A stretch of DNA of 64,000 bases from Paraburkholderia hiiakae. Lineage in GTDB: Bacteria > Pseudomonadota > Gammaproteobacteria > Burkholderiales > Burkholderiaceae. The notes under the pieces are model-generated. The model saw only the letters and a program-made list of their open reading frames with translations. It was not told where the DNA came from and searched no databases. The DNA lies in the NCBI RefSeq assembly GCF_904848665.1, contig NZ_CAJHCQ010000016.1:1-64000 (forward strand), read 5' to 3'. How positions within the stretch are numbered: the stretch's first letter is position 1; each line of letters opens with the position of its first letter. Below, piece after piece: positions 27,788 through 37,467 of the stretch. The position numbers were made by a program, and so were the translations under genes.

Positions 27788-28648
27788 ATGCCACGCGCGA
27801 TATGGAAAGGTGCTATCACCTTCGGGCTCGTGTATGTGCCGGTCGAGGTGTTCCCGGCTACGCAAAGCGAGCGCACCGGCTTTAACCTGCTTGACCGGCG
27901 CACGCTCGACCCGGTCGGCTACCAGCAGATCAACAAGCGCACGGGCAAGCCGATTCAGCGCGACGACATCGTGCGCGGTTACGAGTACGAGAAAGGCGCC
28001 TACGTGGTGATTTCCGACGAGGAGATCGAGGCTGCGAGCCCTGAATCCACGCAGACGGTCGACTTGCTCGCGTTCGTGGAGGCGCCGCAGGTTTCGTTTC
28101 TCTATCTGGACACGCCTTACTGGCTCGCCCCCGACAAACGCGCGGGCAAGACTTATGCGCTGCTGCGCGACGCGCTCGCGGCAAGCGGCAAGATCGGCAT
28201 TGCGAGCGTCGTGTTGCACAGCCGGCAGCATCTCGCGGCGCTCGTGCCGGCAGGCCCCGCGCTTGCGCTGCAAACGCTGCGCTGGTCCACCGAGGTGCGT
28301 GAGTTCGATGCGGAGCAGAGCCTGCCCAAGCGTGCAAAAGCCGCGGGTGTGAGCACGCATGAACTGCAAATGGCGCGCAAGCTGATCGACGACATGAGCA
28401 CGGACTGGAACCCCGAAACGTATCGGGACACCTACCGCGACGCAATTCTGGAACTGGCCGAACGCAAGGTGCGCGAAGGCAAGGCGCACGAGCTAACGCA
28501 CGTCGAGGCGCCCGCGCCCGCGCGGCGCAGTGCGGATGTCGTCGATCTTTCCGAGTTGCTCAAGCGCAGTCTGGGCAAGCGGCGGGCGAGTGATGAGCGC
28601 GCGCCGCCCAGGAAACCCGTGTCGAAGCGCGCACGGCGCGCGGCGTGA
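27788..28648 (+). CDS. ku: Ku protein, non-homologous end joining
   Basis: This 286-residue bacterial Ku begins MPRAIWKGAITFGLVYVPVE, the family's N-terminal signature. It contains the beta-barrel core through about residue 230 and a Lys/Arg-rich C-terminal tail (KRRASDERAPPRKPVSKRAR) typical of Ku that threads onto DNA ends. GAGGAGG lies 9 bases before the ATG. The LigD-type polymerase gene follows after 42 bases on the same strand, so the pair is probably transcribed together and acts in double-strand-break repair. Confidence 0.96.
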   Translation: MPRAIWKGAITFGLVYVPVEVFPATQSERTGFNLLDRRTLDPVGYQQINKRTGKPIQRDDIVRGYEYEKGAYVVISDEEIEAASPESTQTVDLLAFVEAPQVSFLYLDTPYWLAPDKRAGKTYALLRDALAASGKIGIASVVLHSRQHLAALVPAGPALALQTLRWSTEVREFDAEQSLPKRAKAAGVSTHELQMARKLIDDMSTDWNPETYRDTYRDAILELAERKVREGKAHELTHVEAPAPARRSADVVDLSELLKRSLGKRRASDERAPPRKPVSKRARRAA

Positions 28649-28690
28649 TGTTCGCGGATGCGGCGCAGATAGAGGAACAAGGGGCGAACG

Positions 28691-29734
28691 ATGAAGCACA
28701 AGCTCGAAGTCTACGAACAGAAGCGCCGCTTCGATGAAGCGCCGGTGCGGGCGGCAAAGAGCGCGCGCGAACAGAAGGTCGCAAAGCACGCGGCAACGAG
28801 CGCGCCAAAGACGGCGAGCCGCACGCGCCGCGCCGCGCACGACGAAGCGGAAGTCGCCGGTGTGCGCATCACGCACCCCGAGCGCGTAATCGACGCGCAA
28901 AGTGGATTGCGAAAGATCGATCTCGTTGAGTACTTCGAAGCGATTTCTGCATGGCTGCTGCCGCACGTGCGAGCGCGGCCGGTAGCGCTTGCGCGCGCGC
29001 CCACGGGAGTGGGCGGCGAGCTGTTCTTCCAGAAACACGCCAAAGCGCTGCAGATTCCGCACGCCACGCAGCACGCCGGTCTCGATCCAGGCCACGCGCC
29101 GCTGCTCACGCTCGACTCCACCGAGGCGCTGGTCGGCGCGGCGCAAATGGACACAATCGAACTGCACACCTGGAATGCACTCGCGGCGAGCATCGAAAAG
29201 CCCGACCGCATCGTCTTCGACCTCGACCCCGATCCCTCGCTCGCGTGGGAGCGCATGCTCGAGGCCGCGCAGCTCACGCGCGAACTGCTCGACGCGCTGG
29301 GCCTGCGCGCATGGTGCAAGACGAGCGGCGGCAAGGGCCTGCATGTGGTCGTGCCGCTCACGCGCCATGCGGGCTGGGAGGAGGCTAAGGGCTTTGCGCG
29401 TGCGGTGGCGAACCACATGGCGGCGACGCTGCCCGATCGCTTCAGCGCGAAGATGGGGGCACAAAACCGCACAGGCCGGATTTTCGTGGACTATCTACGC
29501 AACAACCGGGGCGCAAGCACGGCCGCGGCGTATGCGCCACGGGCGCGGCCCGGCCTCGGCGTTTCGGTGCCCGTCGATTGGGACGAACTGCACACGCTCA
29601 CAAGCGGCGACCAGTGGAATGTCGCGAACGTGCGCGAGCGGCTCGAAGCGTTGCGTGCCGATCCGTGGAGCGACTATGGCAAAGCGCGCCAACGCATCAC
29701 GGCTTCGATGTGGAAACAACTGGGTGTGAAGTGA
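28691..29734 (+). CDS. ligD: LigD-type polymerase/primase domain protein, lacking ligase and phosphoesterase domains
   Basis: This 347-residue protein matches the LigD polymerase domain from about residue 55 (VRITHPERVID) to the end. All active-site features are present: Asp177 and Asp179 in FDLDPDP, Ser212/Lys215/His218 in SGGKGLH, and Asp267 in RIFVDYLR. The enzyme would add ribo- or deoxynucleotides at broken ends. No ATP-dependent ligase domain is present. The first ~19 residues (LEVYEQKRRFDEAP) resemble the start of the LigD 3'-phosphoesterase domain, which then stops and is replaced by a basic Ala/Lys-rich linker. This suggests an internally deleted full-length LigD. A ligase must come from elsewhere. 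Confidence 0.88.
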   Translation: MKHKLEVYEQKRRFDEAPVRAAKSAREQKVAKHAATSAPKTASRTRRAAHDEAEVAGVRITHPERVIDAQSGLRKIDLVEYFEAISAWLLPHVRARPVALARAPTGVGGELFFQKHAKALQIPHATQHAGLDPGHAPLLTLDSTEALVGAAQMDTIELHTWNALAASIEKPDRIVFDLDPDPSLAWERMLEAAQLTRELLDALGLRAWCKTSGGKGLHVVVPLTRHAGWEEAKGFARAVANHMAATLPDRFSAKMGAQNRTGRIFVDYLRNNRGASTAAAYAPRARPGLGVSVPVDWDELHTLTSGDQWNVANVRERLEALRADPWSDYGKARQRITASMWKQLGVK

Positions 29735-29996
29735 AAGCTTATCGTTAGATTGGCGAAATTTGTAAGGCAACAAGGCTTGACATCCCGAGCTTGTCACACA
29801 AAAATTGCGCTCCATCCCTCAAGACGGTGCGCAATGCGCCGTTATTGGGAAGAGAGACCGGCTGGCGCTCGCATCGCGCCAGCGATGCATGGTCGGCAGC
29901 GCGTCAAGGCACGTTCAGATTAGCCCCGGGGGACAGGGCTGGCCGTGGGCGAGGGCGCGCGCTGAATATAAAACTGATAAGGCGTACGAACGTTTC

Positions 29997-31526
29997 ATGC
30001 GAATTTCCACACGACTCCTTCTTCTGGTCATCACGGCGCTGATCGGGTTGATCGCCATTGGCGGCTATGGGCTCGTCAGCCTCAAGCGGGAAATGCTCGA
30101 CGAAACGCGCGGCAAGATCACGAATCTGCTGCAAATGGCGGAGCATCTCGCCACCTTCTATCACGATCAGGAAGTCGCCGGGACAATGACCCGCGAGCAG
30201 GCGCAGGCGGCCACACGGCAGGCGCTCAACCAGCTCAACTATTCCGATCGAAGCTACTTCTGGGCGCGTCTGCCCGACGGCACCACACTGGTTCACCGTA
30301 ATCTCGCTTCGATCGGCAAGGTCAACCTGGGCAAGGCTCCAGACGGACGGCCTGACACGGATCTTTACCGCGAAATGCTCGCGCGCGAGCACATTCCCGT
30401 GATGATGACGATGGCGAAGCACCCCACGACGGGCCAGCTCACGGCGAAGATGAACGGCATCCTGGAGTTCGCGCCGTGGGGCTGGTGGATCGGCACGGGT
30501 TTCTTTCTCGACGATATCGACGCCACGTTCTGGCGCACCGGGCGCGTGCTGCTTACGCTCATCATCGCGGCAGTGGCGGGTATCGGCGTGCTGTCGTGGC
30601 AGATCATCCGCAATCTCGTGGGCACGCTCGGGGGCGAGCCGCATTACGCGGTGGCGGTCACGCACCGTATCGCCACGGGCGACCTGACCGGCAACGTCGA
30701 GCTGCGGCCTGGCGACGAGCGCAGCCTGCTGGCGTCGATTGCGCGTATGCAAACGAGCCTTGTCACCATGATCAGCGAGATCCGCGCGGGCGCTCAGTCC
30801 GTGACCACGGGCGCAGGCGAGATCGCCGCGGGCAATACGGACCTCTCTTCGCGCACCGAAGAGCAGGCCGCCTCGCTGCAGCAAACCGCGGCCAGCATGG
30901 AGCAGCTCACATCGACGGTGCAGAACAACGAGGCCAACGCCAACCAGGCGCGCCAGCTCGTTTCCACGGCCAGCACGGCGGCGGCCGAGGGCGGTGCGGC
31001 GGTGGCGGCGGTGGTGGATACGATGTCGGCCATTCAGACCTCTTCGGAGAAGATGGTCGAGATCACGGGCGTGATCGAGGGCATTGCGTTCCAGACGAAT
31101 ATTCTCGCGCTCAACGCCGCCGTGGAAGCGGCGCGCGCCGGCGAGGAAGGACGCGGATTCGCGGTGGTCGCCTCCGAAGTGCGATCGCTTGCACAGCGCA
31201 GCGCGAGCGCGGCGCGCGAGATCAAGGGGTTGATCGATGCATCGGTCGGGCAGGTTCGCGAGGGTTCGGAGCGCGTGCGCGCGGCTGGCGCAACCATGAA
31301 CAGCATCGTGCGCTCGGTCGAAAACGTCACCGACATCATTGCGGGCATTTCCGAGGCCTCGTCCGAGCAGCGTCTTGGCATCGAGCAGATCAGCCGCGCT
31401 GTGACGCAGATGGACGAGGTGACGCAGCAGAACGCGGCGCTCGTGGAGGAGGCCGCTGCCGCGGCGGACTCGCTTTCTGGGCAGGCGCACCGGCTTTCGC
31501 AAGCGGTATCGATTTTTCGGACCTGA
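29997..31526 (+). CDS. Methyl-accepting chemotaxis protein with single-Cache sensor domain
   Basis: This 509-residue chemoreceptor has a first transmembrane helix at residues 6-28 and a periplasmic single-Cache (sCache) domain to about residue 180 (SDRSYFWARLPDGTTLVHRN; WGWWIGTGFFLDDIDATF). A second helix lies near 185-205, then HAMP, then a signalling domain with hairpin tip EGIAFQTNILALNAAVEAAR. There is no C-terminal NWETF-like receptor tail. ATG at 29997 is chosen because the hydrophobic helix begins there; the longer frame has no support. sCache receptors usually sense small organic acids or amines; the ligand here is unknown. Confidence 0.92.
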   Translation: MRISTRLLLLVITALIGLIAIGGYGLVSLKREMLDETRGKITNLLQMAEHLATFYHDQEVAGTMTREQAQAATRQALNQLNYSDRSYFWARLPDGTTLVHRNLASIGKVNLGKAPDGRPDTDLYREMLAREHIPVMMTMAKHPTTGQLTAKMNGILEFAPWGWWIGTGFFLDDIDATFWRTGRVLLTLIIAAVAGIGVLSWQIIRNLVGTLGGEPHYAVAVTHRIATGDLTGNVELRPGDERSLLASIARMQTSLVTMISEIRAGAQSVTTGAGEIAAGNTDLSSRTEEQAASLQQTAASMEQLTSTVQNNEANANQARQLVSTASTAAAEGGAAVAAVVDTMSAIQTSSEKMVEITGVIEGIAFQTNILALNAAVEAARAGEEGRGFAVVASEVRSLAQRSASAAREIKGLIDASVGQVREGSERVRAAGATMNSIVRSVENVTDIIAGISEASSEQRLGIEQISRAVTQMDEVTQQNAALVEEAAAAADSLSGQAHRLSQAVSIFRT

Positions 31527-31710
31527 TTCGGCGTTGCGCAGGTGTTGCTTTTCGGTCGCTTGAGCTTGCTCAATAGCCCGCGAAACCGATGCCTGACAAG
31601 CCTCAAAGGCCTGCGGTTCTGGTGCGCGGCATTTTGCCACCGGATTGACGCACGCGCATGGTGTGACAATGCGTCGAACTCTTAAAAAATGTTAAAGAAG
31701 GAGTGGTTCG

Positions 31711-32466
31711 ATGCTGTCACCCGCCGCAGGATCCGCTATCGTCGTGCGCCAAAGCAGTCGTGCTCCTCTCGCGGGAGCGCAGCCCAGCGCGCGTTGCTCG
31801 GGGTGCGCCATGCGCCATCTTTGCATGCCGCAAGGCCTGCCGGCAGAAGACCTGCCGAGGCTCGAAGCCCTCATCTGCGGGGCGCGCAAGGTGCGCCGCG
31901 GCGAGTCGCTCTATCGCTCGGGCGACCGCTTCGACAGCCTGTACGCCGTGCGCTCCGGTTCGCTCAAGACGCTCATTGTCAACCGCGACGGCCGGGAGCA
32001 GATCACGGGGCTGCGTCTCGCGGGCGACGCGTTGGGCCTCGACGGCATCGCCACCGACGTGCACGCGTTCAGCGCGGTCGCGCTCGAGGACAGTTCGATT
32101 TGCACGCTTCCCTACGCCGCGCTCAAGACCTTGTGCCGCGAAAGCGGCACGATGCAGGACCGTCTGCATCGGCTCATGGGTGACCAGTTCAATCAGGAAG
32201 CCTCGCAGATGATGGTGCTGGGTTCGCTCACCGCCGAAGAACGCGTGGCCGCTTTCCTGCTCGACGTGTCGTCGCGCAACTGGCAGCGCGGTTATTCGCA
32301 GGCGGAGTTCCGTCTGCGCATGTCCCGCGAGGATATGGGCAGCTACCTCGGCATCACGCTCGAAACCGTGAGCCGGATCTTGTCGCGCTTCCAGAAGCGC
32401 GGCCTGATCGACGCGCAGGGCAAGCTGATTCGCATCTGCGATATCGAAGGACTGCAAACGGTTTGA
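31711..32466 (+). CDS. FNR-type oxygen-responsive regulator (CRP/FNR family)
   Basis: This 251-residue protein has Cys29-x2-Cys32-x5-Cys38 (CSGCAMRHLC) and Cys131, the same cysteine spacing as the four [4Fe-4S] ligands of E. coli FNR, including 93 residues between the third and fourth. A cNMP-binding-like beta roll follows and a C-terminal winged HTH has recognition helix LETVSRILSRF, equivalent to the FNR E-xx-SR contact. AAGGAG precedes the start. It should switch anaerobic or microaerobic genes. The chemoreceptor upstream is separated by 184 bases; no FNR box was identified nearby. Confidence 0.92.
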   Translation: MLSPAAGSAIVVRQSSRAPLAGAQPSARCSGCAMRHLCMPQGLPAEDLPRLEALICGARKVRRGESLYRSGDRFDSLYAVRSGSLKTLIVNRDGREQITGLRLAGDALGLDGIATDVHAFSAVALEDSSICTLPYAALKTLCRESGTMQDRLHRLMGDQFNQEASQMMVLGSLTAEERVAAFLLDVSSRNWQRGYSQAEFRLRMSREDMGSYLGITLETVSRILSRFQKRGLIDAQGKLIRICDIEGLQTV

Positions 32467-32544
32467 GCGGGCTGCTGACGCGGCAGCCATCGAACCTCCG
32501 ATGACTGCCGCAGCCAGCCGCTCCCTGCCGCTTCCTGCTTCTTC

Positions 32545-34194
32545 TTACTTCTCGTCGAGCCCCAGCCCCGGCAGGCGGCGCGTGCCCTCGAGCTGAACCG
32601 CATGCAGCAGATGCGGGTCCACGTCGAGCGCGCTCAGGATCGTTGGCGCGACCTGGGTCGTGAAGACGTAGTGGTCGTCCGTGCGACCGGCGTGGCGAAT
32701 GCCGGGGAACGACACCACGAGACCCAGATGGCTGTCGTCGGGCGCGTTGCCGCCGTGCTCTTCATCTTTGGCCGTGCTCGACGTATAGATCACGCCCGGA
32801 TTCGGCTGCACGATGATGTCCGGCGTGCGGCCGTTCGACGGAGTGCCGAACCAGTCGGCAAGGCGGTCGCCGGTGAGGATGTACGCCTGCGGCCCGTCCG
32901 CGCAGATGCCCGGCGCGTTACAGCTCAGATTGGCCTGCAGCGTCTTCACCACGGCGTCCTTCTGGCTCTGATCGCGCAGCCAGATCAGACCCACGTCGTC
33001 GGTCTGCACCATACCAGTGCCCGAAAGGCCCGTGCCGTCGTTCAGGTTGCCTGTCTTCGTGTTGTTCTGGCCGAAGTTGCCGTTCGGGTCCAGATAGTTG
33101 TTGGCCTCGAGCAGCTTCGTGAGCGTGTCGCCGTTCTTCACGAGCTTCGAGTGATCGGTCGGCGACTGGCCGTGCTTGGCTGTCACGATGATGAGCGTCG
33201 ACGCGTAGAGGTTGCGCTGCTTCAACTCCTGCACGACGCGGCCAAGCGAGTTGTCCAGGTACGTGATTGCGGCGGCGACCTGCGGGCCCGGCGTGAAGTC
33301 GGCGTCGAGATACCCGCCCTGGTCTGCGACAGGCGACTTCTGCGCGACGCTGAGCGTCTGGAAGTTCGTACCGAACATCGTGGGCACCGGCGCGCTCGTC
33401 TTGCCCGTCGAATCGAGGCCATCGATTTCGTTGATCAGCGCCTGCACATGGATGTTGTCGAAGACTTCGGTATGTGTGTAGGTGTCCAGATAATACGTGC
33501 CCGTCTTCGGGTCGATCGAATTGATCTCGGTGCGCGCCAGATCGTCCACGCCCTTGCCCGAAGGTCCGTTGACCCAGTCGTAGCCCCACGCATGCTTGTC
33601 CGCCCAAGCGGTGCGCGAGCCGTGAATGTTCTCTTTGATGACTTCGAAGACCGTGTTCGTCTTGATGTAGTTGTGCGGGTACACGGGCGTGCAAACGCCG
33701 TTGACCTTCGCATAAGGAATGGCTTGCGGATTGAACGCGCCGCCGCCGTCGAGGTGAACCAGCGCGCCGCCGTTCTCCCCGTCGATTCCGGTCGTTTCGT
33801 CGAACACGACATTCCAGCCTTGCGTGCCCTTGCAGTGCGAATCGAGCGGGGCGTAGAGCGTACGGTCATATGACACGTCATAGAAGAGGCCCGCGCTCTT
33901 CGGCGAGCCGCCCGTCACCAGCGCCGTGAGGCCCGGAAATGAGTCGGACAGATGCGGCGTGTGGGCGTTCGTGTAGGTCACGCCCGACTTCGCGAGCAGC
34001 GCGAGGTTGGGGCAGGCATTGCTGCCGATGCAACGCGCCACGTCCTGTTCGTGCAAACCGTCGAAACTGATGAGCAGGACGTGCTTCACGTCCTTCATGT
34101 CGCCTGCATAAGCCGTTGACTGCATACCTGCGAGCGCCACGGCGCCCGCTCCAACGACTGCGCCTAACCGCGACCACCGGGTCGTATTCTCCAT
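32545..34194 (-). CDS. Secreted alkaline phosphatase-superfamily phosphodiesterase
   Basis: This 549-residue protein has a Sec signal peptide (cleavage after STAYA) and an alkaline-phosphatase-superfamily fold: a metal Asp in LLISFDGLHE, a nucleophile-region TPHLSDSFPGLTALVTGG, TAKHGQSPTDHSK, and the distal DEEHGGNAPDDSHLG His cluster. It resembles nucleotide pyrophosphatase/phosphodiesterase-like proteins. TAKHG replaces the common SDHG metal motif; I believe this variant recurs in related bacterial proteins. The substrate is unknown. It stands alone, convergent with the FNR gene. Confidence 0.85.
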   Translation of the reverse strand: MENTTRWSRLGAVVGAGAVALAGMQSTAYAGDMKDVKHVLLISFDGLHEQDVARCIGSNACPNLALLAKSGVTYTNAHTPHLSDSFPGLTALVTGGSPKSAGLFYDVSYDRTLYAPLDSHCKGTQGWNVVFDETTGIDGENGGALVHLDGGGAFNPQAIPYAKVNGVCTPVYPHNYIKTNTVFEVIKENIHGSRTAWADKHAWGYDWVNGPSGKGVDDLARTEINSIDPKTGTYYLDTYTHTEVFDNIHVQALINEIDGLDSTGKTSAPVPTMFGTNFQTLSVAQKSPVADQGGYLDADFTPGPQVAAAITYLDNSLGRVVQELKQRNLYASTLIIVTAKHGQSPTDHSKLVKNGDTLTKLLEANNYLDPNGNFGQNNTKTGNLNDGTGLSGTGMVQTDDVGLIWLRDQSQKDAVVKTLQANLSCNAPGICADGPQAYILTGDRLADWFGTPSNGRTPDIIVQPNPGVIYTSSTAKDEEHGGNAPDDSHLGLVVSFPGIRHAGRTDDHYVFTTQVAPTILSALDVDPHLLHAVQLEGTRRLPGLGLDEK

Positions 34195-34480
34195 AATCCA
34201 CCTCGTTTTTCTATTGCATTGTGGGGAACTGCGAGGGACCTGCGCACAGCCCGAGCAATGTGGGGGTGGAAGGCGAATCTCTCGTGACGTTGCGCTTTCA
34301 TCTTGCCGTCAGTTGTAGTCAGTTGTTACGCGCGCCGATGGCGAGTGAAAAGGCGAGGGTTATCGCGGGTGTAAACTCCTGCAATCGAGCGCACTGCAGT
34401 TCTTGTTCGCAGTTTGTGTTGATAGTGAGTTGTATTCAGTCCATTTCAGGCATCACATAATCGAATCCAAAAGGAACGTC

Positions 34481-35476
34481 ATGGCAAAGGATGAAATCGT
34501 CTGGGGCATCCTGGGTACGTCGAAGATCAACGACAAGGTTGTCGTGCCCATGCACCACGCGCCGAAGTGCCGCGTAAAAGCGATTGCTTCGCGTTCAGCG
34601 CAGAAGGCTCAGGCTGCTGCCGCGAAATATGGTCTCGCGCACGCGTATGACAGTTACGAGGCCCTGCTGGCAGATCCTGAAATCGACGCGGTGTATATTC
34701 CGTTGCCCAATCACCTTCACGTGGAGTGGGCGATCAAGTCTGTCGAGGCGGGCAAGCATGTGCTATGCGAAAAGCCGATTGGGCTCGATGCGCAACAAGC
34801 CGAACGGTTGATCGCCGCACGCGACAAAAGCGGCCGGTATATCCAGGAGGCCTTCATGGTTCGCACGCATCCGCAGTGGCTCAAGGTGCGCGCGTTGATC
34901 GAAGAGGGCGCGATAGGTGAATTGCGCGCGGTGGCCGGCGGCTTTACTTACTACAACACCAATGCACACGACATTCGCAACCACAGCGAACTAGGTGGCG
35001 GCGGCCTGCTGGATATCGGCTGTTATCCCATCACGACGTCGCGCCTCATTCTCGGGCGTGAGCCGAAACGCGTGGTCACGCTGATGGAGCGCGACCCATC
35101 GTTCGAGGTGGACCGCCTTGGCTCCGTGCTGATGGATTTCGACGGTGTGCAAGCGAGTTTCTTTTACTCCACCCAGGTTTTTCCTTACCAGCGCATGCAG
35201 TTTCACGGCACCACGGGGCGAATAGAAGTCGAGATCCCATTCAATGCGCCGAACGACCGTCCGACGCGTCTGCTGGTGAGCAAGCAAGGGGAAGCGGATC
35301 GCTGGCTGGAACTTCCGGTGTGCGATCAATACGGCGTGGCAGCGGCGGTGTTCGCCGAGGCGATATTGAGCGGAACGCCCCAGGCGATTCCATTGGAAGA
35401 CGCCCGCGCGAACATGCGCGTGATCGACGCCGTGTTCCGCTCGGCCCGATCGGGTGCCTGGGAGAGCATTGCGTGA
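34481..35476 (+). CDS. Gfo/Idh/MocA family NAD(P)-dependent oxidoreductase
   Basis: This 331-residue protein has an N-terminal Rossmann fold with VWGILGTSKI in place of the usual GxGxxG. The family EKP motif is in HVLCEKPIGLDAQQA near residue 95, and GGGLLDIGCYPITTSRL is the C-terminal substrate-domain signature containing the catalytic His-equivalent region. It likely oxidises or reduces a sugar or cyclitol. AAGGA precedes the ATG at 34481; the longer upstream frame has no support. Preceded by 286 bases of non-coding sequence. Confidence 0.9.
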   Translation: MAKDEIVWGILGTSKINDKVVVPMHHAPKCRVKAIASRSAQKAQAAAAKYGLAHAYDSYEALLADPEIDAVYIPLPNHLHVEWAIKSVEAGKHVLCEKPIGLDAQQAERLIAARDKSGRYIQEAFMVRTHPQWLKVRALIEEGAIGELRAVAGGFTYYNTNAHDIRNHSELGGGGLLDIGCYPITTSRLILGREPKRVVTLMERDPSFEVDRLGSVLMDFDGVQASFFYSTQVFPYQRMQFHGTTGRIEVEIPFNAPNDRPTRLLVSKQGEADRWLELPVCDQYGVAAAVFAEAILSGTPQAIPLEDARANMRVIDAVFRSARSGAWESIA

Positions 35477-35506
35477 TGTTAAAGCGCGGCGGGCGGGTTC
35501 AACGGT

Positions 35507-36442
35507 TCAACGGCCTTTCGTCTGACCCACGCTCGCCTTGCGGCTCTTCACATGATCGATGAATGCGCGCAGCTTTGGCATGATCTGCCTGCGGCTGGGA
35601 TAGCAGAGGAAGACACCCGGCAGCATCGGCGCGTAGGCGTCGAGCACGCGCACGAGTTTTCCCGCTTTCACCGCATCGGAAACCATCGGCTCGGGTAACT
35701 GAGCGAGGCCTATGCCTTCCAGCGCCGCGCCCATCATGGTCGGAAAATCGCTGGCGATCAGCGGTCCGGATACGGCGATCTCCAGGGTGTGGCCGTTGTT
35801 TTCAAATGACCATGACGCGAGCGCGCCGTTGGAGCGCCGCCAGCGCAAGCAGGCGTGCTGGCGCAGATCGTCCGTGTGGCGGGGCCGTTTTCTTCCGGTA
35901 AAATAGGAAGGACTGCCTACGACAACGAGGCGAAACGGCGGAGTCAGCGGCACGGCCACCATGTCGGCGGCAACGAGCTGCCCCAGCCGGATGCCGGCGT
36001 CGAAGCCCTCCGCCGCGAGATCGACCACTTCCTTGCTCACGGCGATTTCCACCTCGACCTCGGGATAAGCCTGGCAGAACGAAGCGAGTAGGGGTTCCAG
36101 CAGCAGTGGGACGACCGCGCGCGGCACGGAAAGTCTCAATAAACCCGTGGGGCGCTGGCCGAGTTCGCGCGCCACTTCGCTTGCGGCAACCAGTTCCTCA
36201 AAAGCGGGCTTGGCGCGTGAAAGAAACCGCTCGCCGGCTTCGGTCAGCCCGACGCTGCGCGTGGTGCGCACGAAAAGCACCGCGCCAATGCGCTCTTCGA
36301 GTACACGCACCGCCTGGCTGATGGCCGAAGGGGTCACCCCGAGGTCTGCTGCCGCCTTGCGAAAACTACGATGCCTGGCGACGCTCAGGAACGCCTCCAC
36401 ACCATCGAGCGCACCCTGCCTGACTGTGAAGTTCTGCTTCAT
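35507..36442 (-). CDS. LysR-type transcriptional regulator
   Basis: This complete 311-residue regulator has its HTH at residues 10-70 (TPSAISQAVRVLEERIGAVLF) and a full effector domain. It belongs to the CrgA/GcvA-like side of the family (FVRTTRSVGLTEAGERFL). It is divergent from the gene of the first of two membrane proteins, with a short palindrome just outside its start codon, and so is the probable regulator of the genes at 36582-38013. The end of the preceding oxidoreductase lies only 30 bases beyond its stop. Confidence 0.9.
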   Translation of the reverse strand: MKQNFTVRQGALDGVEAFLSVARHRSFRKAAADLGVTPSAISQAVRVLEERIGAVLFVRTTRSVGLTEAGERFLSRAKPAFEELVAASEVARELGQRPTGLLRLSVPRAVVPLLLEPLLASFCQAYPEVEVEIAVSKEVVDLAAEGFDAGIRLGQLVAADMVAVPLTPPFRLVVVGSPSYFTGRKRPRHTDDLRQHACLRWRRSNGALASWSFENNGHTLEIAVSGPLIASDFPTMMGAALEGIGLAQLPEPMVSDAVKAGKLVRVLDAYAPMLPGVFLCYPSRRQIMPKLRAFIDHVKSRKASVGQTKGR

Positions 36443-36446
36443 AGCG

Positions 36447-36462
36447 CATCAACATTGTGATG
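36447..36462. promoter_or_regulatory. Short palindrome upstream of LysR gene
   Basis: CATCA-N6-TGATG lies 5 bases outside the LysR start codon, in the divergent interval with the membrane-protein gene. It is a plausible autoregulatory half-site, but the arms are only 5 bases and it could be chance. Confidence 0.3.
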
Positions 36463-36581
36463 AATAGTCGCTCGCGGAAAACGATGGTACACCTAACGTG
36501 TCGGCCGATGGCGCGCGCGAAGCGCGCCGCGCGGCCGGCTGGATCGACCGCGAAGTCCCGTATTCATTCGGAGAACCGTTG

Positions 36582-37418
36582 ATGAGCACGCCCGCCGTTC
36601 CCGTTGGCACTATCCCGCCGCGCCCGGCCTGGCGCACTCTGCGCTGGATCGCGCCGCTCACGTTCCTGTGGATTGCGGTGATCTACTGGCTGCCGGTGAT
36701 CCCGGGAAGCGGCTTTCAAACCACGGCGCACCAGCTTGTCGCGCAGCTGTTCATGGCGATCGGCTTATGGCTCGGCCTCGAACGCACGGACCTGACGCCC
36801 CGCCAGCGCCGCGCGACCTGGCTTGCGATTCTCGTTGCGCATGCGCTTTGGTTTGCAGTCATCTGGAGTGCGGCGATCCATGGCGTTTTTCGATTGAGCG
36901 CCTTACCGCCGCCGTTGCCATTGCTGCCGTTGGCGATTTTCCTACCGGTGATCGTCGGCGCGCCGCTATTGCTGCTGTCGAGGCGCATAGGGCAAGTGCT
37001 CGATGCGATGCCGGCGGCCTGGCTCATCGCGCTGCAGTTCTACCGCGTGTTTGGCAGTTGGGCGATCGCGGCCTGGCTGCATGGCGCGATGGCCGGCGTC
37101 GACGCGTTGCCGGCGGGAACGGGCGACTTGCTGACGGGCCTGTTCGCCGTTCCAGCGGCCATCGCGGTGTCGAGCGGCACGGCGCAGGGGCGCAAGGCTG
37201 CAATCGCCTGGAACATTTTCGGGCTCGCCGATTTCGCCGTCGCCGTGACTTTGGGGATGATCACGGCGACTGGCCGATTCCAGTTGATCGCACCGGATAT
37301 GCCGAGTCTCAACGCGGGCACCTATCCCTATGTGCTCACGCCCGCGTTCGTCGTGCCAAGTTCGATCCTGCTTCACGCGCTGTCGCTGCGCCAATTGTTC
37401 CGGCGTCGCGCCGGATGA
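36582..37418 (+). CDS. Polytopic membrane protein of unknown function
   Basis: This 278-residue protein has 7-8 predicted transmembrane helices. I know no named family. Its C-terminal half (RVFGSWAIAAWL, GDLLTGLFAVPA, WNIFGLADFAVAV, then PAFVVPSSILLHALSL) follows the same motif order as the next gene, so the two are probably paralogous. ATG at 36582 has GGAG 8 bases before it; the upstream in-frame start at 36498 lies over the promoter region. It is followed by the second membrane protein after 49 bases. Confidence 0.7.
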   Translation: MSTPAVPVGTIPPRPAWRTLRWIAPLTFLWIAVIYWLPVIPGSGFQTTAHQLVAQLFMAIGLWLGLERTDLTPRQRRATWLAILVAHALWFAVIWSAAIHGVFRLSALPPPLPLLPLAIFLPVIVGAPLLLLSRRIGQVLDAMPAAWLIALQFYRVFGSWAIAAWLHGAMAGVDALPAGTGDLLTGLFAVPAAIAVSSGTAQGRKAAIAWNIFGLADFAVAVTLGMITATGRFQLIAPDMPSLNAGTYPYVLTPAFVVPSSILLHALSLRQLFRRRAG

Positions 37419-37467
37419 ACTCCCAACATTCGATCCACACATCGGAAAACACCTTGCAGGAGGCAAC

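Noticed and set aside
25444..27903. An 819-codon minus-strand frame inside the hybrid kinase
   Set aside because: It is an alternative frame of the kinase on the same strand, without any kinase or other motif.
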